A stretch of 64,000 nt of DNA from contig JBEVXU010000019.1 of the NCBI GenBank assembly GCA_040505895.1, positions 1-64,000 on the forward strand, read 5' to 3'. The notes under the pieces are model-generated. The model had not been told where the DNA came from. It was given only the letters and a program-made list of their open reading frames with translations, and searched no databases. This stretch comes from Vondammii sp040505895. Its GTDB lineage: Bacteria; Pseudomonadota; Gammaproteobacteria; Chromatiales; Chromatiaceae. The translations under genes and the position numbers were made by a program. Positions 8,662 through 16,298 of this stretch are shown here, piece after piece; position 1 is the first letter of the stretch; every line of letters begins with the position of its first letter.

Positions 8662-9294
8662 CATACTCACCTCAAAATTTATGGTCAGACAGTCTGGGGT
8701 TGCCTTCCCCCATATATATTCCAAGCTTCTGCTATTGACCGAGTGCTGAAGTAACGCCTGAATTATCTGATGCCAGATGCCAGATGGCAGGTCAAGTCTG
8801 AATGACTACAGTTAAATCAGTACTTGCATTCCAAAAGCATGTTGAGAAAGAATATCCCAGTCACCAGCTGAATGGTAGACAAATACCCCCTACCCCTCAA
8901 AAACCTGAGACTCCATATACACACATGCACTTTCCTACACAATATCCTTTAAGCACCACCCATTTGCACCAAGAGCAGACAAGATCATAGTTAAAGAGCT
9001 AAGGATTGGGGTGATTTATTTTTATATAACGGCCTTCAGACTACCCCGTTTCGCATGGCCAACCTTATCGCCTATCTGTACCTCAGTAAATGGGAATACA
9101 ACAGATTTTATTGCGTTTCGACAAGCCTCATATTTCCAATTTAACAACTATAATTCGCATCACTTGGGCTTGCTCTCCAGTGATTCTGATTGCTATCGAC
9201 CGGCCTGATAATCAGCAACAGACACTGGATCTTTTGCTGATCTTCAACTTAACTCAATGGATAGGAGGCGACGGGACGCACTGAATACCACGCT
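8662..9294. other. Intergenic gap, no supported gene
   Basis: Several short open frames exist here (for example 8802-8990 and 9011-9208), but their translations are rich in Pro, His and Thr, lack ribosome sites and look like chance. A short CAGATG/CCAGATG repeat near 8770-8790 is the only other feature noticed. Confidence 0.5.
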
Positions 9295-9888
9295 ATGAAA
9301 CCGGTCATTATCATAATTCTGTTTTTTGTCGGTGCTGCCCCAGCACTTTTTGCGGACTCCCTTGATGAGACGGACAGGTATATGCAAAAGGGCATTGCTC
9401 TGGTTAAGGAGGGTAAATGTCCGCAGGCGATCCCGCTCTTTGATCAGGCGGTTTCACTTGCCCGAAAAACCACAGATAGTCCCAAGGGTGCCCTGATAAT
9501 GGCTTATATCCATTATGTGCGGGGTCGCTGCTATCAGGCTGAAAAGAATGATGTTTCAGCGGCGGATGATTATCTACGCGCCTTCTATTTTACACCGGAA
9601 GAGGGGCTTCAAGGGAAGCTGGAAGAGAGTGCAGAAAATCTGATCGACGATGTCATGAAGGCAGTGGAGTTGCTGCCGCGGCAGATGGTTGAAGAGCGTA
9701 GGGATCTCTTCATGGAGAAGATGAAGAAGATCTCTGAAATGGGCAAAACGCCATCAGCTATAGATCGAAAAGACAGCGCCAATGCTGGGCTGCGGGAGGA
9801 GTCGAGAGCGGCAACCGGCTATAGATATCAAGATAAAAAGGAGGGGATGCTTGCACCCATTCCTAAAGAGCAACAGTGGGATTTCTGA
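9295..9888 (+). CDS. Secreted TPR-repeat protein, unknown function
   Basis: A 197-residue protein with a cleavable signal peptide (about residues 1-20, ending ALFA-DS). It contains one to two TPR-like units: YMQKGIALVKEGKCPQAIPLF, then a second helix pair around HYVRGRCYQAEKNDVSAADDY. The C-terminal half is charged and probably helical. TPR units usually bind protein partners. The stop is followed after one base by the ATG of the next secreted protein, so the two are almost certainly co-transcribed and may work together in the periplasm. No known family is recognised. Confidence 0.75.
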   Translation: MKPVIIIILFFVGAAPALFADSLDETDRYMQKGIALVKEGKCPQAIPLFDQAVSLARKTTDSPKGALIMAYIHYVRGRCYQAEKNDVSAADDYLRAFYFTPEEGLQGKLEESAENLIDDVMKAVELLPRQMVEERRDLFMEKMKKISEMGKTPSAIDRKDSANAGLREESRAATGYRYQDKKEGMLAPIPKEQQWDF

Positions 9889-9889
9889 C

Positions 9890-11203
9890 ATGAGGCGAAT
9901 TCGGATAACAAGCACCCTACTGTTTGCCATGATTTTGCTTGCCTCTCTATCGGTCACCGTGGCAGGCGAACGCATGCCGATCAGATATGATTTCACCATG
10001 ATCGAACACCAAGATCACCTGACCAAGGCGGAGGTAATGGATTGGCTCAGTAACAGCTTGTCGGTATCTGATGAGCTGATAAAGGGATTCGCCAATAAGG
10101 AGTATCAGCTGTTCGGTCAGATCGGTGACTCTCTGACGGCCTGGAATGTCTCCAAGCAGATCGCCACCGAAGATTATCGCGGTGCATTCAAGACCGTGGG
10201 GAAATGGGCGCTACTGAAACTTCTTGCCAAGTACGGGGGGAAGAGCGGAGCCAAGGCCAACCCCCTGATGGTTGCCGTCGATGCCTATATCGTTTCACTT
10301 AAAGTCATCCATAAGTATGTCTGGATTCCCAAGCTGACCGACAAGATGTATCGCCTCTACAAAGAGCAGCGTGAGGTGGAAAGCGCCGAGCGGGCACTGG
10401 AACTGGTCGATATGAGCGGCGGTTTTAACTACGTTCAGCCGGTTATTGCCGACGCCAAAGCCCGCCTATTGGAGGAAAAATATGGCGGGCTTAGGGACAG
10501 GGATCTGACTGACCGGCAACGGCGCGGCATTCGGGATGAGGCGTACACCCTGGTCAAGGCAACCTTTGAAAGCAGGTATTTTGACGAGGTACTCTGGCCA
10601 CGGTTACAAGTGGCCGGAAAGAGGGCCGAGGAGACGGCCAAGCAGCAACTCCTCCAGGCGGCGATGCGCCTCGATATGCCAACCCGGGGAAAGGTGGTTG
10701 ATGCTGAAACCTCAAAGCCCCTCTCCAGGGCTCGAATCAGGGTGGAGGAGAGGAGGCACGGCACCTATACCAGTAAAGACGGCACCTTCTACCTACCGGT
10801 TCCCTACCCTTTGGTTGAGGGTGGTGATTTCCATCTGTTTGCAGAAAAAGAGGGCTACGAAAAGCGGGTTTCACGGGCTATTTTCTGGGAGGGGGAGAGG
10901 AAGACACCAAGGATTCTTTTCAAGTTGAAGCCGAAGAAAAAAAGGGGCAACTGTTTCACCGATTGTTGCGGTGAGCACAAAGGGTGGTGGTATCCCAAGA
11001 CCCACACCCAGAAAGATCATAAAAACTACGCAAAATGCCGTAGTGAGAGCGGCCGGCAACCGGCATCGGGGATGGCGCTGGGTTACTGCTGTGCTGGTGA
11101 TCAGACCAAGCCGTTTTTTGCCTGTGTGCGCAAGTGCCAGCGCGAGTGGGCGCAGCAGCATCTCGAAGAAGAGGCCTCCGGGCGTGCTGGATCAGGGAAG
11201 TAG
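9890..11203 (+). CDS. Secreted protein with carboxypeptidase-regulatory-like domain and Cys-rich tail
   Basis: A 437-residue protein counted from the ATG at 9890, which gives a clear signal peptide (MRRIRITSTLLFAMILLA, cleaved near VAG-ER). Residues about 30-260 form a helical domain of unknown type. At about residues 262-345, beginning LDMPTRGKVVDAETSKPLSR, there is a beta-sandwich of the carboxypeptidase regulatory/CarboxypepD_reg kind, common in surface and periplasmic proteins. The final 90 residues contain several cysteines (CFTDCC, CRS, YCCAG, CVRKC) that could form disulfides. It is translationally linked to the upstream TPR protein. No function can be assigned. Confidence 0.75.
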   Translation: MRRIRITSTLLFAMILLASLSVTVAGERMPIRYDFTMIEHQDHLTKAEVMDWLSNSLSVSDELIKGFANKEYQLFGQIGDSLTAWNVSKQIATEDYRGAFKTVGKWALLKLLAKYGGKSGAKANPLMVAVDAYIVSLKVIHKYVWIPKLTDKMYRLYKEQREVESAERALELVDMSGGFNYVQPVIADAKARLLEEKYGGLRDRDLTDRQRRGIRDEAYTLVKATFESRYFDEVLWPRLQVAGKRAEETAKQQLLQAAMRLDMPTRGKVVDAETSKPLSRARIRVEERRHGTYTSKDGTFYLPVPYPLVEGGDFHLFAEKEGYEKRVSRAIFWEGERKTPRILFKLKPKKKRGNCFTDCCGEHKGWWYPKTHTQKDHKNYAKCRSESGRQPASGMALGYCCAGDQTKPFFACVRKCQREWAQQHLEEEASGRAGSGK

Positions 11204-11245
11204 TGTTTTCCGTTCTGCCTTCCCGGCAGATGACAAAAATACCAG

Positions 11246-11275
11246 GGCATGAGAAGGCGTCGGCCTCCTCATGCC
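11246..11275. terminator. Hairpin between convergent genes
   Basis: A 12-bp stem (GGCATGAGAAGG with CCTCCTCATGCC, one wobble position) with a six-base loop sits between two convergent gene ends. It lacks a clear T tract, so it may be a weak bidirectional terminator. Confidence 0.5.
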
Positions 11276-11283
11276 TCTCCTTA

Positions 11284-11739
11284 TCAGGCCGCGTTGGCCT
11301 TGGTTTCGATCAGTGTCTCACTGCTGCCGTTGATCTTAATGCGGCGGGGTTTCATCGCCTCGGGGATCTCGCGCACAAGGTCTATATGCAGCAGACCATT
11401 CTGTAGTTCGGCATTCTCGACACGGACATAGTCGGCCAACTGGTAGCTGCGCTCGAAGCTGCGGTTGGCGATACCCCGGTGGAGAAAATTGCGACCGTTG
11501 CTGTCATCTTTCTTGCCGCCGGTCACCTTCAGGATGTTCTGCTTGATCTCGATTTCAAGGTCATCATCGGTGAAGCCCGCCACGGCCATGGTGATGCGGT
11601 AATCATCCTCACCGGTCAACTCGATGTTGTAGGGGGGGTAACCGTTGGACTCGTAACGGTTTGCGGTCTCCAGGGCGTTAGCCAAGCGATCGAAGCCGAT
11701 AGCGGAACGGAATAGGGGTGTGAAATCAAAAGTAGTCAT
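11284..11739 (-). CDS. ibpA: Small heat-shock protein, IbpA type (Hsp20)
   Basis: A 151-residue alpha-crystallin chaperone counted from ATG 11739. It holds unfolding proteins for later refolding by DnaK and ClpB. The opening MTTFDFTPLFRSAIGFDRL is nearly diagnostic of IbpA/IbpB. The crystallin domain spans about residues 35-125, and a C-terminal IxI-like motif is present in RRIKI. ATG 11739 is preferred over two nearby in-frame starts because the GAGG ribosome site is eight bases away. A sigma32-type promoter lies about 100 bp upstream, as expected for a heat-shock gene. Confidence 0.9.
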   Translation of the reverse strand: MTTFDFTPLFRSAIGFDRLANALETANRYESNGYPPYNIELTGEDDYRITMAVAGFTDDDLEIEIKQNILKVTGGKKDDSNGRNFLHRGIANRSFERSYQLADYVRVENAELQNGLLHIDLVREIPEAMKPRRIKINGSSETLIETKANAA

Positions 11740-11840
11740 AGTCATATCCTCGCAATTAAGCAATATGAGGTTGTGTTATGCACGCTCATCGAGCCGTGCG
11801 GTTTTTGCGGATCTTCGATGGAAGCCTCCACGCTACAGAA

Positions 11841-11868
11841 GTTGGGGATGAAGTGATTTTATTTCAAG
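11841..11868 (-). promoter_or_regulatory. Sigma32-type heat-shock promoter for the Hsp20 gene
   Basis: On the minus strand a CTTGAAAT box (11868-11861) and a CCCCAAC box (11847-11841) are separated by about 14 bases. This matches the RpoH consensus CTTGAAA-N(11-16)-CCCCAT except for one or two bases in the second box. The location about 100 bp before the ibpA start supports it. Confidence 0.7.
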
Positions 11869-11959
11869 AGGAGCTGTAACTTTCTATAAGTTGGATCGTT
11901 TCTATCCACGAAAAGAGGCGCTCAGGGTACACAGTCGAGCGTGGAAGAGATCCAATCTC

Positions 11960-12859
11960 TTAGTGAGTTAGCGCAGCTGTCATTACATCGATAAAGAGTT
12001 TCAGCTCCTCTTTGCGGTAATAAGTTTTACGCCAGACCATGCCTATCCGGCGGTGGGGGCCGGGCTCGTCCAGCGGGCGATAGACGATCTCCCCGCTGTC
12101 CCTTTTGGTGCTATCTATCGCCATCTCTGGAAGAAAGGTAAGTCCCTGTCCACCCGCCACCATCTGCAGCAGTGTGTAGAGGCTGGTTCCCTGAAAGCCG
12201 GCACTACGTTTTAATCCCTCCAGTTTGCAGGCGCTCAAGGCATGGTCTGTCAGGCAGTGCCCCTCCTCCAGCAGAAGCAGTTCATCTTTAGGTAGAGACT
12301 CGGTATTCACGTGCTTGGCTTCGCACAGTGGATGCCCCTGGGGTAGTGCAAGCAGGAAGTTCTCCTGCCAGAACACCTGTGACTCCAGTGAGCCCAATGG
12401 GTAGGGCAGTGCGAGTATGCCGACATCAAGCTCACCCCCCTCCAGCTTTGCCACCAGATCGGCGGACTGCTCCTCATAGATGAACAGCTCCAGTTGCGGA
12501 TACGCCTTGCGGATCTGTGGAAGCACTTTTGGAAGCAGAAACGGGCCGATGGTGGGGATGATGCCCAACCGCAGTGGACCGGAGAGAGGCGCTCCATCGT
12601 GGTGAGCCAGTTCGACAAGTTCCGATGTTTGCTCTATCAGTGCCTGGGCACGCCGGGCGACCTCTCTACCCAAGGGCGTCGGCATCACTTTGCGCTTACT
12701 GCGCTCCAGCAGTTTTGTGCCAAGCAGTTTCTCCAGCTCCTGGATGCCGGCACTGAGGGTGGATTGGGTGACGAAGCAGCGTTCTGCAGCTTGGCCGAAG
12801 TGGGTCGTCTTGACTACGGCGACCAGATATTGAAGCTGACGGAGTGTGGGTAGATTCAT
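11960..12859 (-). CDS. oxyR: Hydrogen peroxide sensor OxyR (LysR family)
   Basis: A 299-residue LysR regulator. The helix-turn-helix is at about residues 15-55 (HFGQAAERCFVTQSTLSAGI) and the effector domain follows from about residue 90. The two redox cysteines of OxyR are seen as Cys202 and Cys211 in HCLTDHALSAC, equivalent to Cys199 and Cys208 of E. coli; their disulfide switches the protein on. It is transcribed divergently from rubrerythrin, the first gene of a peroxide-reduction cluster, and probably controls both its own gene and that cluster. Length is normal. Confidence 0.95.
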   Translation of the reverse strand: MNLPTLRQLQYLVAVVKTTHFGQAAERCFVTQSTLSAGIQELEKLLGTKLLERSKRKVMPTPLGREVARRAQALIEQTSELVELAHHDGAPLSGPLRLGIIPTIGPFLLPKVLPQIRKAYPQLELFIYEEQSADLVAKLEGGELDVGILALPYPLGSLESQVFWQENFLLALPQGHPLCEAKHVNTESLPKDELLLLEEGHCLTDHALSACKLEGLKRSAGFQGTSLYTLLQMVAGGQGLTFLPEMAIDSTKRDSGEIVYRPLDEPGPHRRIGMVWRKTYYRKEELKLFIDVMTAALTH

Positions 12860-12861
12860 AA

Positions 12862-12908
12862 ATCGAAAAAATCAATTAATACTATCGAAATAACTCGTTG
12901 GATCGAAA
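12862..12908. promoter_or_regulatory. Threefold ATCGAAA repeat in the oxyR-rubrerythrin intergenic region
   Basis: The heptamer ATCGAAA occurs at 12862, 12884 and 12902, twice followed by (A)TAAC, in the 118-bp divergent promoter region. The spacing of 22 and 18 bases is near two helical turns. It does not match the E. coli OxyR half-site well. It could be a regulator binding array; direct evidence is lacking. Confidence 0.4.
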
Positions 12909-12977
12909 ATAACACCGTTGTTAATCTATTTCCACTGTAACGAAACAGCAATGCTTAACACCAAACAGGAGAGAGAG

Positions 12978-13454
12978 ATGAGCAACGAAAATGTATCCCA
13001 GACGGTAAAGAACCTTGAAGCCGCGTTCGCCGGTGAATCGATGGCCAATCGCAAGTATCTGTTCTTCGCCCGTGAGTGTCGTAAGCTGGGAGCAGATGAT
13101 GTGGCAGATCATTTTGAAGAGACTGCCCGACAGGAGACTGCCCACGCTTTTGGTCATCTGGAACTTCTCTATCCGTCCAACACGCTGACTGTCGAGAAAA
13201 TGCTGCAGATGGCAATTGATGGAGAGACATATGAATACACCGAAATGTACCCGGAGTTTCGCCACACCGCACTGGAAGAGCAGAACCATGATGCCGTAGC
13301 TGAGATGGACGAGCAGATTGAGGAGTCGAAAGAGCATGCAGATCAGTTTGCTGCGCTGCTGAAGAAGGCGGAGAAGCGCTTTGCCGCCTTGACCGGCGTG
13401 GAGCAGCGTCATGCCGAGGGTTACCGGAAAAAGCTGGATCAGTTTAAGGCTTGA
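12978..13454 (+). CDS. Rubrerythrin (short form without rubredoxin domain)
   Basis: A 158-residue di-iron protein that reduces hydrogen peroxide. The four-helix bundle carries the expected metal-binding carboxylates and histidines: GES near residue 20, EETARQETAH near 47-56 and EEQNHDAV near 100-107, the last two in ExxH arrangement. The usual C-terminal rubredoxin domain is absent; instead a separate rubredoxin gene follows 58 bp downstream, so electrons probably come from that protein. The ATG at 12978 follows a strong purine-rich ribosome site (GGAGAGAGAG), better than the more upstream frame opening. Confidence 0.92.
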   Translation: MSNENVSQTVKNLEAAFAGESMANRKYLFFARECRKLGADDVADHFEETARQETAHAFGHLELLYPSNTLTVEKMLQMAIDGETYEYTEMYPEFRHTALEEQNHDAVAEMDEQIEESKEHADQFAALLKKAEKRFAALTGVEQRHAEGYRKKLDQFKA

Positions 13455-13512
13455 TGGGTATAGTCTCGAGTAATTTTTTTGGATTAGAGATTTTAAAAAG
13501 AGGGTTAGCGCG

Positions 13513-13677
13513 ATGAAAAAGTATCAGTGTGTAGTGTGTGGATTCATCTACGATGAAGAGCAGGGTTTGCCGGATGAAGGTATTGCTGCGGGTACCCGCT
13601 GGGATGATATTGCTGAAGATTGGGCATGCCCTGACTGTGGTGTCGCCAAGAGTGATTTTGAAATGGTCGAAGTTTAA
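13513..13677 (+). CDS. Rubredoxin
   Basis: A 54-residue iron protein. Two CxxC knuckles bind one iron: CVVC at residues 6-9 and CPDC at residues 39-42, with the standard linker sequence GIAAGTRWDDIAEDW. It carries single electrons, here most likely from the rubredoxin reductase encoded next to the rubrerythrin encoded just before. The gene is complete and starts with ATG after AGAGGG a few bases upstream. Confidence 0.96.
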   Translation: MKKYQCVVCGFIYDEEQGLPDEGIAAGTRWDDIAEDWACPDCGVAKSDFEMVEV

Positions 13678-13689
13678 ATGACCCGGCAG

Positions 13690-13713
13690 CAGGAGTGGCT
13701 AAGGCCGCTCCTG
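13690..13713 (+). repeat. Short hairpin between rubredoxin and its reductase
   Basis: CAGGAGTGGC and GCCGCTCCTG form a 10-bp stem with a TAAG loop between two co-directional genes. It could trim or stabilise the transcript end of rubredoxin. It resembles half of the GTAGGAGCG repeat family seen elsewhere. Confidence 0.5.
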
Positions 13714-13732
13714 TAACAAGAGGAGAGGGAGA

Positions 13733-14863
13733 ATGAAGCCGATCATCATTATCGGTACCGGTCTGGCCGGATACAGCCTTGGTCGAGAGTTCAGGCGTCT
13801 TAACAGTGAGCAGCCGTTGGTTTTTATTACAGCGGATGATGGCAGTTCCTACTCCAAGCCGATGCTCTCCAATGCGCTGGCTCAAGGTAAGGATGCACAG
13901 GCTTTGGTGATCGCTGATGCAGAAAAGATGCGGGTAAGCCTGGATGCATCGATTATGACCAATACCTGGGTAGAGCAGATTGATGCAAAGAGCAGGCGAC
14001 TCTATGCCGGTGGTGAGTGGTTTGAATACGACTCTCTGGTGATGGCAACCGGTGCAAAGCCGATTCACATCCCCTATGCCGGTGAGGGTGCTGACGACCT
14101 GATCTCAGTGAATAGCCTGTCTGACTATGCTACGTACCGGGAGCGCCTAAGCAAGGCTGAACGGGTGGCTATTATTGGTCCCGGCCTAATTGGTTGCGAG
14201 TTTGCCAATGATTTACTGAGTCAGGGAAAGCGGGTCTCTGTTATTGGCCCCGATGCCTATCCTATCTCGACACTGCTTCCCCAAGAGGTAGGCCACTCTT
14301 TGCAAGCAGCTCTTCGGGAGCAGGGAGTGGATTGGTATCTGGGAACGGTGGTGGAGACGATCAACCGTGTTGATAGCGGTTATCTGCTGGCACTTAAAGA
14401 CGGTGGCCAGGTGGGTGCGGATCTGGTGGTCTCTGCAGTTGGTCTGGTGCCTGATACCCATCTTGCTACTGAAACTGGCATCGATACAAATCGCGGTATC
14501 ATGGTGGACTCGAGTCTTAAAAGTAGTCTCCCCGGTATCTATGCACTGGGGGATTGTGCGGAGGTGAATGGGGTGAACCTGCCCTTTGTGATGCCTCTGA
14601 TGCTGGGTGCCAAGGCGCTGGCAAAAACCCTGGCCGGTGAAGTGACGGCGGTGAACTATCCGGTTATGCCGGTGGTGATTAAAACGCCGGCTTGCCCAGT
14701 GGTTGCCGTACCCCCGCCGAGAGAGGTGGAAGGTGTTTGGGAAATTGATAAAAATAGTGGCAGTATTAAGGCGCTGTTTCGCTCCGCTGATAAGGCGCTG
14801 ATTGGTTTTGCTCTTTGTGGGAGTGAGGTGGAGCAGAAGGCTGAGCTATTGAAGCAAATGTAA
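13733..14863 (+). CDS. Rubredoxin-NAD(+) reductase-like FAD oxidoreductase
   Basis: A 376-residue flavoprotein. The N-terminal FAD fold has GTGLAGYSLGREFRR (residues 8-22), and a second Rossmann motif GPGLIGCEFANDL near residues 140-152 binds NAD(P)H. The third FAD motif is seen as GIYALGDCAEV. A C-terminal domain of about 70 residues matches rubredoxin reductases of the RubB type. Together with rubrerythrin and rubredoxin it forms a complete NAD(P)H-to-peroxide electron path: reductase, rubredoxin, rubrerythrin, hydrogen peroxide. It follows in the same direction with only a hairpin between. Confidence 0.9.
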   Translation: MKPIIIIGTGLAGYSLGREFRRLNSEQPLVFITADDGSSYSKPMLSNALAQGKDAQALVIADAEKMRVSLDASIMTNTWVEQIDAKSRRLYAGGEWFEYDSLVMATGAKPIHIPYAGEGADDLISVNSLSDYATYRERLSKAERVAIIGPGLIGCEFANDLLSQGKRVSVIGPDAYPISTLLPQEVGHSLQAALREQGVDWYLGTVVETINRVDSGYLLALKDGGQVGADLVVSAVGLVPDTHLATETGIDTNRGIMVDSSLKSSLPGIYALGDCAEVNGVNLPFVMPLMLGAKALAKTLAGEVTAVNYPVMPVVIKTPACPVVAVPPPREVEGVWEIDKNSGSIKALFRSADKALIGFALCGSEVEQKAELLKQM

Positions 14864-14944
14864 CGCTTTATCCAGGAACTAACCGCTGGAGGTTGTGCTC
14901 CAAAGGTTGAACGCTCATTAGTCGATCTTTAAGGATATAGAATC

Positions 14945-15319
14945 GTGAAATATTATTATCGGTTGGTACTACTTGTCAGTACGGTCATGCTGTCTGGTGC
15001 GGTGATGGCAGGGCAGGCGGATGTCCTTAAACTGACAGCAGAAAAAACCGGCCGCCACAGCTACCGTTTTGACGTGACGGTTCGTCATGCCGATAGCGGT
15101 TGGAGCCACTATGCTGATCGCTGGGAGATTCTCGGTCCCGAAGACAAGGTTCTAGCAGTCCGGGTACTGCACCACCCTCATGTTGATGAGCAGCCTTTTA
15201 CCCGTTCTTTGGGCAGTATCAAGCTTCCCGCCAATTTGACCTGGGTGAGGGCACGAGCCCACGATAAGCGGCATGGGTACGGTGGTCGTCGAGTGACAAT
15301 TTCGCTACCAGAGGAGTAG
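14945..15319 (+). CDS. Secreted hypothetical protein
   Basis: A 124-residue protein with a signal peptide (cleavage near residue 22, VMA-GQ) and a beta-rich mature part containing several His residues (HADSGWSHYADRW, LHHPHVDEQ, HDKRHGYGG). Clustered histidines suggest metal binding, but no family is recognised. It follows the rubredoxin reductase by 80 bp in the same direction and may belong to the same stress cluster. Confidence 0.75.
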   Translation: MKYYYRLVLLVSTVMLSGAVMAGQADVLKLTAEKTGRHSYRFDVTVRHADSGWSHYADRWEILGPEDKVLAVRVLHHPHVDEQPFTRSLGSIKLPANLTWVRARAHDKRHGYGGRRVTISLPEE

Positions 15320-15344
15320 TGGGTTTTCATTCAAATGTTCTGAA

Positions 15345-15986
15345 CTAAATATCCAGCTCATCTTTGTTGCTGAGTGACTTGCGCCTGTTTCGGCGGATTT
15401 TATCCTGAGGATCACCGTCTCTGGTTGCCGGGGCGGGCCGGTTTAGAGGTGCTCCATGTTTCCGGACGTACTCATACATGACAACGGAAGCGGCAATGCT
15501 CACATTGAGGCTTTCGATACGGCCGTACTGGGGGATCGAGAGTCGGCGCATCTCCGGGTAGAGTGAGGGATCGAAGCTGATGCCCATCTCCTCGTGACCG
15601 AAGATAAAGGCGCTCTTCTTCGGGAACTCGGCGGAGGTGAGCGGTTCGCCCAGGTCGGCTTCAAGAGTGAACAGGGTGTAACCACGCTCTTTCAGGTCAG
15701 CATAACTCTTCTCGAAAGTGTCAAAGGGGCGGGCGGGGACCGTTTTAAATGCGCCTTTGGCCGGTGAAGGGTCGAATGGGCCGATATCGATAAGGTGGAT
15801 CTCATGAGCGCCGAAGGCCTCGGCACTGCGGAAGATCTTGGGCACGTTGAAGCCTGCCTTAAGGTGGTCCAGGACGATAATGAAGTCATGAACTCCTGGA
15901 GTGGCCAGCAGGTTTCTCCGACGATGTTTCTCATAGCGTTGCAGCGCTTCGTTGCGTGAACGGCGTTTTGTTTTTCTCAATGGCAA
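15345..15986 (-). CDS. TrmH/SpoU-family RNA 2'-O-methyltransferase
   Basis: About 213 residues counted from a TTG start at 15986, which has GGAAGGA just upstream; the frame opens with another TTG at 16031. It is a SPOUT-fold enzyme using S-adenosylmethionine to methylate ribose 2'-OH groups in tRNA or rRNA. Motif 1 appears as FNVPKIFRSAEAFG, motif 2 as FIFGHEEMGIS and motif 3 as LSIPQYGRIESLNVSIAA, all typical. The C-terminal tail is basic (RRNRRKS) and may hold RNA. The particular target nucleotide cannot be told from the sequence. Confidence 0.87.
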   Translation of the reverse strand: MPLRKTKRRSRNEALQRYEKHRRRNLLATPGVHDFIIVLDHLKAGFNVPKIFRSAEAFGAHEIHLIDIGPFDPSPAKGAFKTVPARPFDTFEKSYADLKERGYTLFTLEADLGEPLTSAEFPKKSAFIFGHEEMGISFDPSLYPEMRRLSIPQYGRIESLNVSIAASVVMYEYVRKHGAPLNRPAPATRDGDPQDKIRRNRRKSLSNKDELDI

Positions 15987-16298
15987 AGGTATTCCTTCCG
16001 CAGCTGTCCAAGAATCGAAGCTTAGTAACAAAATTGGGTAGTTCTTACAGCGATTTCAGGTGGATTTTAACTCAAATCGACTAAACTCAATAATATATGA
16101 GAGTACTCCATATGTGTGGTTGTAGGGTGCAGACACCTGTTTATTGGAGTATTTTCATGCTACAAACCTCCAGCCGCCTCCCCTGACGCCAAACTTTTAT
16201 TGCCGGGGGTAGAGCGGCACTCCATGAGGCCACGTGTGGATGGGCCAAAACCGACCTGTTGAAGTGAATATGATATCCACCAACCAGAGACGACTGTC

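Noticed and set aside
8187..9284. Several short plus-strand frames of 60 to 65 codons
   Set aside because: Starts without ribosome sites, compositions unlike proteins, no conserved look.
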